The notes under the pieces were generated by a model, which was given only the letters and a program-made list of their open reading frames with translations, made no database searches and was not told the DNA's origin. Below, piece by piece: positions 49,884-57,976 of a stretch of 58,504 nt of DNA (the stretch's first letter is position 1; the number at the start of each line of letters is the position of its first letter). This stretch comes from an uncultured Eubacteriales bacterium (GTDB lineage: Bacteria > Bacillota > Clostridia > Christensenellales > Aristaeellaceae), in NCBI GenBank assembly GCA_902781095.1, contig CACZHW010000016.1:1-58504 (forward strand). The letters run 5' to 3'. The position numbers and the translations under genes are program-made.

Positions 49884-50438
49884 TTAGTTCAGGAAATCCT
49901 CGTCGCCATCGTCTACGGCATCAAAGTCGTTGCTGGCGTTGGTGTGCCCGCCGAGGGGCTCGCCGTCGCGGATCTTCTGGATGTTGCCCAAGCCACAGGC
50001 CACGCCACGATTCCCGTTCACGGAGAAGGCGTACAGGCTGATAGATACCCTGGCATATACGCCGCTGTAGATCTCGCTGCGGTCGATGATCGGCTGCACA
50101 TGACGGTCAACCACCTGAGGCGCGGTCTTGCTGTTGGCGTTGATGAACCAGCAGCCCTTGTAGGCGTCATCCTCGCGCTCCAGGTCGCCGTCCCGCAGGG
50201 GCAGCTTCAGCGCGGCCTTATTCGGGATCTTCCCGCCGAACTTGCCGATGCCCTCCTGGATCGCGCAGTCGATGGCGCGGTTGATGGCATCCACGGTTTC
50301 GGTGTCGCTCTTGGGGATGATCAGGGAGCAGCTGTAGCGGGGATCACCGCCGCTGACTGGAGCCTTCGGGTCCCAGATGTTCGCGTAGGACAGACGGACG
50401 ATACCGGTGACGACTTTGGTGTTATTCTGCTTAGCCAT
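49884..50438 (-). CDS. Phage DUF2815 protein (probable ssDNA-binding type)
   Basis: The product of 184 aa matches the DUF2815 pattern: VTGIVRLSYANIWDPKAP at the N-terminus, YSCSLIIPKSDTETV, KDAYKGCW-like AYKGCWFINANSKTAPQVVD, and SGVYARVSISLYAFSVNGNRGVACGLGNIQKI, with an acidic C-terminus (DDGDEDFLN). Such proteins have an OB-like fold, and the acidic tail is typical of single-strand binding proteins. ATG 50438 follows AGGAGG by 10 bases; a TTG at 50447 is too close to that site. It sits between DUF2800 and the polymerase, a conserved phage order. Confidence 0.9.
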   Translation of the reverse strand: MAKQNNTKVVTGIVRLSYANIWDPKAPVSGGDPRYSCSLIIPKSDTETVDAINRAIDCAIQEGIGKFGGKIPNKAALKLPLRDGDLEREDDAYKGCWFINANSKTAPQVVDRHVQPIIDRSEIYSGVYARVSISLYAFSVNGNRGVACGLGNIQKIRDGEPLGGHTNASNDFDAVDDGDEDFLN

Positions 50439-50443
50439 ATTTT

Positions 50444-51504
50444 TCAATCCTCCTGAAATTCATTGAAATCGGTTTTGACGTTATTCAGAGCCGGGCGCTT
50501 GTCCGACTCAGGGACCAGTGTTGGCTTTCCTGCAGGCTTATGGACACAGGAGCCTAGCACCTCGGCAAAGGTCTGCTTGCCCATGAGCTTTTCCATCTCT
50601 CCGATGGGCAGGAGTGTTTTTCTGAAGATGTCCTTATAGCCCGCTGCGTTGGCAGCAGCTATCACGGCATCCTCATCGGTGTACTTGCGGACGCTGCGGC
50701 CCTCGACCAGCTTCCAGCCGGGCCACTGCTTACCTTGATGCAGCGCTCCGTCCAGCGCATAGGTCTTGAGCTCGTCTGCCCATTTGATCAGGTCATCCAG
50801 CTTGCCCAGCACCTCGCCAATCTCCGCATCGGTGAGCAATGGCGGCAGGGCGAAGTCCAGCTTTGCCAGCTCCAGATTCGCTTCCGCTCTGGCCCGACAG
50901 CGCACCGCAGCCTTGCAGAAGACACACCATGCGCCGGGATGGTAGTCGCCCTTACCCTCAAAGGCAAGGTCTGCCAGGGGCTTCAGTGTGTTTTCTGCCC
51001 AATCCTTCAGATCTGCTACGGAAATCGACCAGGTGGAAATGTTCTCCCGGCGAGGCTGGTAGATCGTCATGCTGACCGTGCGGATATCGTAGAGCCCATC
51101 AAAGATGTTTAAGGCACCCAAGGCGTACAGCATCATCTGGGGATTGCGCTCCGCCTCCACAACGATGCCCTGACCATATTTCAGATCGATGATATGGAGC
51201 TCGTCATCGGCCACAATCAGAGCATCGCCAGTGCCGAAGCCATCGGGCACCCAGCAGGAGAAATCCAACCGCTGCTCGATCAGCAGGATTGCGTCCGGGC
51301 AGCGCTTCTTCGCCTCCGCCAAGGTTTCCAACACATACTGGACGTATCCGTCCGTGTGCCCGTCCATCTCATCGCGGCTGTGCCTTCGGCTGCGGCTTCC
51401 GTTTCCCGATCCGCAAAGTCCTGCTCCAACCGGGCACTGGGGCTGCAGTTCAGCCAGCGGTGCGCCGACGAAGCGGACAGGATTGCGTGTGTTCGCGGTG
51501 CCAT
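50444..51504 (-). pseudogene. Phage DUF2800 (RecB/Cas4-like nuclease), broken by deletion
   Basis: The N-terminus is read from ATG 51504 (APRTHAILSASSAHRWLNC, then the ETEAAAEGTAA segment). The rest is in another frame from about 51372 (EMDGHTDGYVQYVLETL onward). In intact relatives about 40-60 residues lie between these blocks, so an internal deletion with a frameshift is evident. The downstream part keeps GFGTGDALIVADDELHIIDLKYG (nuclease Asp/Lys motif) and the four-cysteine region around GAWCVFCKAAVRCRAR, like Cas4/AddB clusters. It may still be translated from an internal ATG (51367). Confidence 0.88.
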
Positions 51505-51824
51505 TACAACACCTCCGCCTTTGCCTTCAGGTCAGCGTACCGGCTAGGATCAACGGCGCTCAGCTTGTCCGCGCCGCATTTCCGGATCAGCGCCTGCACC
51601 TCAGCACGATGCCCGGCGACGGACTTTTCTGCCAGCACCGCCCGGACTTCTTCCAGTGTAACGGTCGGCTGAGTGGGTTCCTGCTGAGGCTGCGCAGCAA
51701 GCTCAGTCTTCGCAGGTTCATCGTCGCTGAAGATCTCCCGCAGGGTCTGGCTGATCTCGATCAGGGCCTCACCACATTTGCGCAGCTCTGCGACGGCGGT
51801 GGACAGTTCCGACATTTTGCTCAT
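51504..51824 (-). CDS. Small phage protein, unknown function
   Basis: The product of 106 aa has a helical N-terminus (STAVAELRKCGEALIEISQTLREIF), a proline/glutamine-rich linker, and a C-terminal helical part (TLEEVRAVLAEKSVAGHRAEVQALIRKCG, then the AVDPSRYADLKAKAEVL end). This layout is common among small genes just upstream of DUF2800 in clostridial phages. AAAGGAG lies 9 bases before the ATG. Its stop overlaps the DUF2800 start by one base (TAATG). Confidence 0.8.
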   Translation of the reverse strand: MSKMSELSTAVAELRKCGEALIEISQTLREIFSDDEPAKTELAAQPQQEPTQPTVTLEEVRAVLAEKSVAGHRAEVQALIRKCGADKLSAVDPSRYADLKAKAEVL

Positions 51825-51975
51825 GCTTCGGTTCTCCTTTCTTTTGCCTCATTGCGTTGATCTGGCCAGCCATGCGTCGGGTGATCACGGAGATCGCCCA
51901 CAGCGTTCCGAAGAGCTCATCCAGTGTGCTCTCGGCGGTGGCACCGGTTCCAGGGTTGTCATAGTGTTCCTGCAT
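51769..51975 (-). CDS. Very small phage protein, unknown function
   Basis: A 68-aa reading frame (STLDELFGTLWAISVITRRMAGQIN core) precedes and overlaps the next gene by 56 bases. The amphipathic core looks protein-like; the basic C-terminus lies within the overlap. The ribosome-binding site is poor. It may be the first gene of the leftward early operon. No family recognised. Confidence 0.5.
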   Translation of the reverse strand: MQEHYDNPGTGATAESTLDELFGTLWAISVITRRMAGQINAMRQKKGEPKHEQNVGTVHRRRRAAQMW

Positions 51976-52023
51976 TTGTCCTGCGCCTCACTTTCCGAAG
52001 GGGGTGTTTCGTGTCCCTTCGCA

Positions 52024-52141
52024 ACCCACAGGACAAAAACCGGATCTTTGGCAACCAGACGCCGAAAAAAACTCGAAGAAAAATTCTTTCCGTAAAAAAT
52101 CACGGCCCGGTTGCCAAACCGAGCCATTTTGTCCTGTGGGT
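52024..52141. repeat. Long inverted repeat between divergent phage modules
   Basis: Arms of 33 bases (52024-52056 and 52109-52141) are 52 bases apart. The outer 15 and inner 9 positions are perfectly complementary, and the central 9 are not. A smaller A/T-rich hairpin lies between the arms (about 52076-52090). It sits exactly where the leftward and rightward early operons diverge, so an operator, origin or insulating terminator is plausible. The surrounding stretch 51976-52177 holds no credible gene. Confidence 0.85.
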
Positions 52142-52177
52142 ATCGGAAGCCCAATCTTTATGAAGGAGGCGCATCGC

Positions 52178-52204
52178 ATGAAAAGCTATGCCACAGTCAC
52201 ATGA
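52178..52204 (+). CDS. Eight-codon leader cistron (MKSYATVT)
   Basis: The short ORF has a strong GAAGGAGG site 7 bases before its ATG. It ends in TGA overlapping the ATG of the next gene (ATGA at 52201). The downstream gene lacks its own Shine-Dalgarno sequence, so this cistron probably delivers ribosomes to it. It may be the truncated end of a once longer phage gene. Confidence 0.55.
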   Translation: MKSYATVT

Positions 52205-52623
52205 GCCACATCAACCGATTCAACGCGTCCGGGTATCCCGATCCCACAGCCTATGAGGCGCTGACGCGGGTGGAACAGGAGCTTCATGATTCCCGGTTCC
52301 GTCCCATTGTCTATATCTGCAGTCCCTTTTCCGGAGACACCGAAACCAATCTGGAAAATGCCCGCAGATACAGCCGGTTTGCGGTGGATCAGGGATACCT
52401 TCCGATTACGCCGCACCTGCTGTTCCCACAGTTTATGGACGACAGCAACGAAGCCGAGCGGAATCTGGCCATGCGAATGAACATCATCCTCCTGACGAAA
52501 TGCGCGGAGCTCTGGGCTTTCGGCGACCGCATTTCCAAGGGAATGTCCATTGAGATTGCCAGAGCACGCCGCAAGGGCCAGACAGTCCGTTTCTTTACCG
52601 ACGATTGCAAGGAGGTCAACTGA
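52201..52623 (+). CDS. Phage nucleoside 2-deoxyribosyltransferase-like protein
   Basis: The product of 140 aa has the DUF4406/DUF7768 pattern: PIVYICSPFSGDTETNLENARRYSRFA, PITPHLLFPQFMDD, and CAELWAFGDRISKGMSIEIA. The fold is that of nucleoside deoxyribosyltransferases, perhaps acting on nucleotides to favour phage DNA synthesis or avoid host defence. ATG 52201 overlaps the mini-cistron's stop. An upstream in-frame extension from 52111 runs through the palindrome and is not supported. Confidence 0.85.
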   Translation: MSHINRFNASGYPDPTAYEALTRVEQELHDSRFRPIVYICSPFSGDTETNLENARRYSRFAVDQGYLPITPHLLFPQFMDDSNEAERNLAMRMNIILLTKCAELWAFGDRISKGMSIEIARARRKGQTVRFFTDDCKEVN

Positions 52624-52624
52624 T

Positions 52625-52975
52625 ATGTATTACACCGAGTCCGACGGTAATTCTTATCCCGCCAAGAAGCGTATCCGCGCCATCGACCGCTCCAAGGTTA
52701 CCACATGGAGCCGGGAGATCGTCAACTGCAACATCCTCGAAGTGGAGGCTGGCACCAATGGTTACCAGGGCGGCGATTCCGGTCACGGCTCCCGCACCTA
52801 TCTGCGCCTGAAGGATCTGGGCAGTACCGATATCCGCTGCAATGTGGAAGCGGATCAGTTTGGCTGCGATTCCATCGAGATCATCCTGGGCGGCGACGCA
52901 GAGCTTGAAACCATGAAGGAAGCGCTGCGCTGGATGCTGTCCGTGCTGGAGACCCAGTCTGAAATGGAGGCCTGA
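52625..52975 (+). CDS. Phage protein of unknown function
   Basis: The product of 116 aa is acidic, with a basic patch at the N-terminus (SYPAKKRIRAIDRSKVTTW), then an IVNCNILEVEAGTNGYQGGDSGHGSRTYLRL segment (in two adjoining pieces), ending in a helical ETMKEALRWMLSVLETQ. It starts directly after the previous stop and ends 5 bases before the primase gene. A DNA-metabolism helper role is likely from position alone. Confidence 0.8.
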   Translation: MYYTESDGNSYPAKKRIRAIDRSKVTTWSREIVNCNILEVEAGTNGYQGGDSGHGSRTYLRLKDLGSTDIRCNVEADQFGCDSIEIILGGDAELETMKEALRWMLSVLETQSEMEA

Positions 52976-52980
52976 TCCGA

Positions 52981-55281
52981 ATGGCAGCTTTCAATCTTTA
53001 TCGGGCCAACTGTATTGGCAACGAGTGGAACTGCCTGTATCCGCACAAGGTCTGCGCCGGAGACGAGGAATCTCTCCGGCAAGCTGTGTGCCAGGATTAT
53101 GTGGCGGTTGAATACGCCAAGGGCTATCGTTCCAACGAGAATTTCATTCGCACCAACTGCCTGGCGCTGGATTGTGATAACGGGCACAGCGAGAACCCCG
53201 AGGAGTGGGTTTCCCCGGAGAAGATTCTCAGCCTGTTCCCGGACGTCACGGTCGGCTTCCACTTCAGCCGTCACCACAACCTGCCCAAGGAGGGCAAGAG
53301 CGCCCGGCCCAGGTTCCATTGCTTTTTCCTGATTGATGAGATGACCGATCCGGAAACCTATAAGAATCTGAAAAAGCAGATCAACAGCATTTTCCCGTAT
53401 TTCGACACGAAGGCGCTGGATGCAGCCCGCTTCTTTTACGGCACCAGGGACCCGCAGGTACAGTTCCATGAAGGTACCATCACGCTGAATGAATGCCTGG
53501 ATCTGTATTACCCGGATAACGAGGAGGCCTTCGCCAACCTGCCCCTGCCGGATGCCAGCGGCATCATTCCCGAAGGAAGCAGAAACGCGACCATGTCCCA
53601 CTTTGCCGGGAAGCTGCTCAAGCGTCTGGGTGAAACGGAAGAGGCCCGGCAGAAGTTTCTGGAGAAGGCCGCGTCCTGTGTGCCGCCCCTGGAGCAGCGC
53701 GAGCTCGATACCATCTGGCACAGCGCTGTACGGTTTTACCGGAAGATCTCCCAGAGTGAGGACTATGTGTCTCCCGAGGAATACGCTGCCCGACACGGCG
53801 ATTTCCTGTACAGGCCCAGCGACAATTCTGATGTGGCGGAGGCGCGTGTGCTGGCAGAGGTTTTCTCCGGTCAGATGCGCTATTCACCGGCAACGGATTT
53901 CATCGTGTACAACGGCGATATCTGGGAGGAATCTAAGCCCCGCGCCCATGCCATCATGCACGACCTGTCCGACATACAGTTGGAGGAAGCGTCCACTGCC
54001 GCAGCGGAGGCATATAAGATTCTGGAGCAGAACGGCGCTGCTGACCTCATGAACAAGGAAAGCAAGAAGAAGGCCCAGAGCGACATGAACGACGATCAGC
54101 TGCAGGCGTACCTGACCTATATGCGGGCCATCGGGTACCAGTCCACGGCCATGAATTACCGCCAGTCCAAAAACATCAAGGCTGTGTTGGCGGAGGTGCA
54201 GCCAATGGTGCTGATCCGGCCCCAGGATCTGGACGCTGATCCCTTCCTGCTGAACACACCGGAGTGCGCCTATGACCTGCGACTCGGTCTGGCAGGCGTG
54301 ATGCCGCACAGCGCAGATCACTTTGTCACGAAGATGACCGCCGTGCAGCCGAGTGATGACGGAAAAACGCTGTGGCAGGATGCCCTGAACCTGTTCTTCT
54401 GCGGAGACAAGGAGCTGATTCATTATGTGCAACAGGTTGCCGGAATGATTGCCGTGGGAAAGGTGTTCGTGGAAGCGCTCATCATCGCTTACGGCGATGG
54501 CCGCAACGGCAAATCCACCTTCTGGAACACCCTGGCTCATGTGCTCGGCACCTATAGCGGTAACATCTCCGCCGATGCCCTGACTGTGGGCTGTAAACGC
54601 AATGTGCGTCCGGAGCTGGCCGAGGCCAAGGGCAAGCGCATGCTGATCGCCTCCGAGCTTGAGGAGGGTACCCGCCTGAACACTTCCATCGTCAAGCAGC
54701 TGTGTTCCACTGACGATGTGTCGGCGGAGAAAAAGTACAAAGATCCCTTTGCCTATACGCCCAGCCATACGGTGGTGCTTTATACCAACCACCTGCCCAA
54801 GGTGGGTGCCAAGGATGCCGGAATCTGGCGTCGGCTGATCGTGATTCCGTTTGACGCGAAGATCGAAGGCAAGAGCGACATCAAAAACTACAGCGATTAC
54901 CTGTTCAGAAACGCTGGCGGCGCGATCCTCTCCTGGGTGATTGAGGGCGCAGCGGATGTCATTAAGCATGACTTCAAGATTCCTCTGCCCGAATGCGTCC
55001 AGCGGGCCATCAAGCAATACCGCGAGGACAATGACTGGCTGGGCCATTTCCTGAATGAGCGCTGCGAGATCGGCAACAGCCTGCAGGTCAAATCCGGCGA
55101 GCTCTACTCCGCCTACCGCACCTTCTGCGCGGACACAGGCGAGTACACCCGCTCCACGACGGATTTCTACAATGCCCTGGAGAACGAGGGCTTCACGCGT
55201 CAGAAATTGCGGAACGGGTCCTTCGTAACCGGGCTGGCGCTGGGCACGAAGGCCGATGTGACCGACGACTTTTTGGAATGA
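52981..55281 (+). CDS. Phage primase-helicase (PrimPol-like plus D5/P4-type SF3 helicase)
   Basis: The protein of 766 aa has an N-terminal primase-like domain (FIRTNCLALDCDNGHSENPEEW with the Asp-x-Asp metal motif; VGFHFSRHHN; ARPRFHCFFLID). It is followed by a D5_N-type linker and an SF3 helicase. Helicase motifs: Walker A YGDGRNGKSTFWNTL, Walker B MLIASELEEG, and motif C VVLYTNHLPKVGAKDAGIWRRLIVIPF (sensor Asn). A small winged-helix-like C-terminus follows. It should both prime and unwind phage DNA. A large imperfect palindrome follows the gene at once, a candidate origin. Confidence 0.95.
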   Translation: MAAFNLYRANCIGNEWNCLYPHKVCAGDEESLRQAVCQDYVAVEYAKGYRSNENFIRTNCLALDCDNGHSENPEEWVSPEKILSLFPDVTVGFHFSRHHNLPKEGKSARPRFHCFFLIDEMTDPETYKNLKKQINSIFPYFDTKALDAARFFYGTRDPQVQFHEGTITLNECLDLYYPDNEEAFANLPLPDASGIIPEGSRNATMSHFAGKLLKRLGETEEARQKFLEKAASCVPPLEQRELDTIWHSAVRFYRKISQSEDYVSPEEYAARHGDFLYRPSDNSDVAEARVLAEVFSGQMRYSPATDFIVYNGDIWEESKPRAHAIMHDLSDIQLEEASTAAAEAYKILEQNGAADLMNKESKKKAQSDMNDDQLQAYLTYMRAIGYQSTAMNYRQSKNIKAVLAEVQPMVLIRPQDLDADPFLLNTPECAYDLRLGLAGVMPHSADHFVTKMTAVQPSDDGKTLWQDALNLFFCGDKELIHYVQQVAGMIAVGKVFVEALIIAYGDGRNGKSTFWNTLAHVLGTYSGNISADALTVGCKRNVRPELAEAKGKRMLIASELEEGTRLNTSIVKQLCSTDDVSAEKKYKDPFAYTPSHTVVLYTNHLPKVGAKDAGIWRRLIVIPFDAKIEGKSDIKNYSDYLFRNAGGAILSWVIEGAADVIKHDFKIPLPECVQRAIKQYREDNDWLGHFLNERCEIGNSLQVKSGELYSAYRTFCADTGEYTRSTTDFYNALENEGFTRQKLRNGSFVTGLALGTKADVTDDFLE

Positions 55282-55295
55282 CATATTAATAGGAA

Positions 55296-55401
55296 GTGTG
55301 ACACTCGTTGATGGTCAATTCCAAAACTGTTGTATAGGTAAAAAATCAAGGGAATTGGCCTATAGAGGAGTTTTGGGAACGACCGTCAACGACCGTCACA
55401 C
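55296..55401. repeat. 106-bp imperfect palindrome downstream of the primase gene
   Basis: The outer arms 55296-55316 and 55381-55401 match at 18 of 21 positions. Inner segments continue to pair: TTCC-AAAACT at about 55319 with AGTTTTGGGAA at about 55370, and TATAGG with CCTATA around a 20-base loop. The right arm contains CGACCGTCAA/CGACCGTCAC as a direct repeat. It lies 15 bases after the primase-helicase stop; a replication origin or operator is plausible. Nothing else is seen in 55282-55439. Confidence 0.85.
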
Positions 55402-55439
55402 ATTAAGCGATACTCACTGATGCAAAGGAGTTCGAGTCC

Positions 55440-55721
55440 ATGATTGAAAAACAAGTGGAGCAGGCGCTGCGAAAGGCAGTCCGGGATCGAGGCGGTCTGG
55501 CACTGAAGTTTGTCAGTCCCGGCCTCGCCGGTGTTCCCGACCGAATTGTACTGATGCCCAATCGCCACGTCGCGTTTGTGGAACTGAAAGCGCCGGGAAA
55601 ACACCCCCGCCCGCTGCAGGTAAAGCGGAAAAGGCAGCTGGAGTCGCTTGGGTTTCCGGTGTACTGCATAGACCATCCTGAGCAGATCGGAGGTGTGCTG
55701 GATGAAATATGTGCCCCATGA
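55440..55721 (+). CDS. VRR-NUC domain nuclease
   Basis: The product of 93 aa has the minimal VRR-NUC fold: an N-terminal helix (IEKQVEQALRKAVRDRGG), the catalytic GVPDRIVLMPNRHVAFVELKAP block (PD...ExK) and HPRPLQVKRKRQLESLGFPV. It probably resolves or nicks branched DNA, and it often pairs with an SNF2 helicase as here. AAAGGAG precedes ATG 55440. It overlaps the helicase gene by 20 bases. Confidence 0.93.
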   Translation: MIEKQVEQALRKAVRDRGGLALKFVSPGLAGVPDRIVLMPNRHVAFVELKAPGKHPRPLQVKRKRQLESLGFPVYCIDHPEQIGGVLDEICAP

Positions 55722-57060
55722 TTATCAGGCTTATGCGACGGATTTCATCCTGACGCACTCGGAAGCAGCCGTCCTGCTGGATATGGGCCTTGGCAAGAGC
55801 GTGATCACGCTGACTGCTATTCAGGAGCTGTGCCTGGATGCTTTTGAGATCAGCCGGGTGCTGGTGATCGCCCCGCTACGGGTGGCCAGGGACACATGGC
55901 CTGCGGAAATTCAAAAGTGGGATCACCTGCGGGATCTGAGCTACAGTGTGGCGGTCGGCACCGAAAAGGAACGTCTGGCAGCGCTGATGCGGCCTGCCTT
56001 CCTGCACATCATCAACCGGGAAAACGTGCAGTGGCTGGTGGAAGACAGCGGCTTGCCCTTCCGGTATGACATGATTGTGATCGACGAGCTGTCTTCCTTT
56101 AAAAGCTGGCAGGCAAAACGGTTCAAGAGCCTCCTGAAGGTGCGGCCATCCGTGAAGCGTATCGTAGGCCTGACGGGTACACCCAGCAGCAACGGTCTGA
56201 TGGATCTGTGGGCAGAGTTCCGGCTCCTGGACATGGGCCAGCGGCTCGGACGTTTTATCACCCGGTACCGCGAAGCCTACTTTGTTCCCGACAAGCGCAG
56301 CATGCAGCAGATCTTCTCATATAAGCCCCGGCTTGGCGCGGAAGATGAAATCTACCGAAAGATCGGAGACATCACCATTTCCATGCGGGCGACGGATCAC
56401 CTGAAGATGCCGGAGTGCATTATGAACCGCGTGCTGGTAGGCATGAGTGATGATGAGCAGCAGGTGTATGACCAGATGAAGGAACAGCTGATCGTTCAGG
56501 TCAAGGGTAAGGAAATCGATGCGGTGAACGCCGCTGCCCTGTCCGGAAAGCTGTGTCAGATGGCCAACGGTGCTGTGTACACCGAGGAAAAGGATACCGT
56601 GCAGATTCACGATCGGAAGCTGGACGCCTTGGAGGATCTAATCGAAGGCGCGAACGGCAAACCGCTGCTGGTGGCCTACTGGTTCAAGCATGACCTGAAG
56701 CGTATTCAGGAGCGGTTCCCGGCGGCAAGAGAAATCTGCACCAGCAAGGACATCACTGACTGGAATAATGGAAGGATCCCCTTGGCGGTCATCCATCCTG
56801 CCTCCGCCGGACACGGCCTGAACCTGCAGGCAGGCGGCTCTACTCTGGTGTGGTTCGGCCTGACATGGAGCCTGGAACTGTATCAGCAGACCAATGCCCG
56901 GCTGTGGCGGCAGGGGCAGACTTCCTCCACCGTGGTGATCCACCACATCATGACAAAGGGCACCATCGACGTACAGATCATGCAGGCCCTGGAGCGGAAG
57001 GATAAAACACAGTCTGCACTCATCGACGCGGTAAAGGCACAGCTGGGAGGCGCACGATGA
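55702..57060 (+). CDS. Phage SNF2-family DNA helicase/translocase
   Basis: The protein of 452 aa has SF2 motifs: I LLDMGLGKSVITL, II VIDELSSFKS (DELS), III GLTGTPSSNGLMDLWAEFRLL, V IHPASAGHGLNLQAGG, and VI QTNARLWRQGQTS. It likely remodels replication forks together with the VRR-NUC nuclease encoded just before it. GGAGGTG precedes ATG 55702 by 6-7 bases. The end overlaps the next gene as ATGA. Confidence 0.95.
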   Translation: MKYVPHDYQAYATDFILTHSEAAVLLDMGLGKSVITLTAIQELCLDAFEISRVLVIAPLRVARDTWPAEIQKWDHLRDLSYSVAVGTEKERLAALMRPAFLHIINRENVQWLVEDSGLPFRYDMIVIDELSSFKSWQAKRFKSLLKVRPSVKRIVGLTGTPSSNGLMDLWAEFRLLDMGQRLGRFITRYREAYFVPDKRSMQQIFSYKPRLGAEDEIYRKIGDITISMRATDHLKMPECIMNRVLVGMSDDEQQVYDQMKEQLIVQVKGKEIDAVNAAALSGKLCQMANGAVYTEEKDTVQIHDRKLDALEDLIEGANGKPLLVAYWFKHDLKRIQERFPAAREICTSKDITDWNNGRIPLAVIHPASAGHGLNLQAGGSTLVWFGLTWSLELYQQTNARLWRQGQTSSTVVIHHIMTKGTIDVQIMQALERKDKTQSALIDAVKAQLGGAR

Positions 57061-57281
57061 CAAATACGGAACTGAAAATCATGCTGGATGCCGCTACCTA
57101 TCTGGGAGCACACAGCCAGCCGCCACCGAACGGCACTGATGCAGCTGTGGATTGGTGGATGGATGCTGCGGCGGACATTGGCGCGATAGCCGCCAAATGG
57201 GGTAATCACCCGCTGGCTACAACCATCCTGATCGCCATTTACGGTTACCTTGAAGAGAAAACGAAGGCGGTGATGCCTTGA
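57057..57281 (+). CDS. Small phage protein, unknown function
   Basis: The product of 74 aa is mostly helical and acidic (KIMLDAATYLGAHSQPPP, VDWWMDAAADIGAIAAKWG, TTILIAIYGYLEEKTK). ATG 57057 overlaps the helicase stop. The weakly hydrophobic C-terminal helix is too short and polar to be a clear membrane span. Confidence 0.8.
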   Translation: MTNTELKIMLDAATYLGAHSQPPPNGTDAAVDWWMDAAADIGAIAAKWGNHPLATTILIAIYGYLEEKTKAVMP

Positions 57282-57496
57282 ACGGATACCAGGCACTGGC
57301 CAATGGCATCATTGAGCAGGCAGTAAAGGATTACCGGGACGCACTTCGCAGGCTGAAGAAGCACCCGGATGACAAAGCCGCCATGAAAGAGGCTATGGAG
57401 TTGGAAGAATTCTTCCATTCTTCCTGGTATGGGGTACTGACACAGGTAGATCCGGATTATTTGATAGACAGACTGAGAAAGGAGACGGTGAAATGA
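57278..57496 (+). CDS. Small phage protein, unknown function
   Basis: The product of 72 aa starts at TTG 57278, overlapping the previous stop as TTGA, and is highly charged and helical (IEQAVKDYRDALRRLKKHP, then the EAMELEEFFHS segment). It overlaps the following regulator gene by four bases. Similar small genes occur just before ArpU/RinA-like regulators in clostridial phages. Confidence 0.8.
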   Translation: MNGYQALANGIIEQAVKDYRDALRRLKKHPDDKAAMKEAMELEEFFHSSWYGVLTQVDPDYLIDRLRKETVK

Positions 57497-57909
57497 CCGC
57501 AAAGGAATATCTGAATCAGGCGTTTCATCTTGACCAGCGGATTAATTCCAAACTGGATATGATGGCAACGCTGAAGGAAATGTCCACCAAAACCACCAGC
57601 ATCATGCAGGATGATGTGGTCAGCCACACAAGGAACGTTCATTCGATGGAGGATGCCATCGCCAAGATGGTGGATATGCAGACGGAGATCAATGCGGACA
57701 TCGATCAGCTGATAGACAAGAAGCAGGAGATCATGCACACGATCTACGCGGTGGAAAATCCGGAATACCAGACACTGCTGGAGCTCAGATACATTTGCTT
57801 TCGCAGCTGGGAGGAGATCGCTGACAAGATGCACTGTACCGTCAGCAATGTGTTCAAGGTGCACTCTAAGGCTCTCCGCTGTGTGGCCGTCCCGAAATTG
57901 GGTAGCTGA
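57493..57909 (+). CDS. Phage late-gene regulator, DUF1492/ArpU-RinA-like
   Basis: The product of 138 aa has a long coiled-coil-like N-terminus (residues 10-85) and a C-terminal sigma-70 region-4-like helix-turn-helix (YQTLLELRYICFRSWEEIA, then ADKMHCTVSNVFKVHSKALR). Such proteins switch on late or packaging genes. ATG 57493 overlaps the previous stop as ATGA. Four 10-bp direct repeats begin at its stop codon and could be its binding sites. Confidence 0.88.
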   Translation: MTAKEYLNQAFHLDQRINSKLDMMATLKEMSTKTTSIMQDDVVSHTRNVHSMEDAIAKMVDMQTEINADIDQLIDKKQEIMHTIYAVENPEYQTLLELRYICFRSWEEIADKMHCTVSNVFKVHSKALRCVAVPKLGS

Positions 57910-57948
57910 TTCCAGTAGATTCCAGTGAATTCCAGTGGATTCCAGTAG
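57909..57948. repeat. Four tandem 10-bp iterons
   Basis: The unit ATTCCAGTRR is repeated four times without gaps, one helical turn apart. It begins inside the stop codon of the regulator gene. These are candidate binding sites for that regulator or replication iterons. Confidence 0.9.
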
Positions 57949-57976
57949 GCCCTTTATGATATGATACACTCGACAA

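Noticed and set aside
51885..52163. Mirror-image small ORFs on both strands around 52024-52141
   Set aside because: They are produced by the palindrome itself, which gives similar translations on both strands, and lack ribosome-binding sites.
57909..57948. CRISPR array
   Set aside because: The units are 10 bp, contiguous and without spacers. The repeats at 48629-48680 are likewise too short and irregular, and no cas gene is present.
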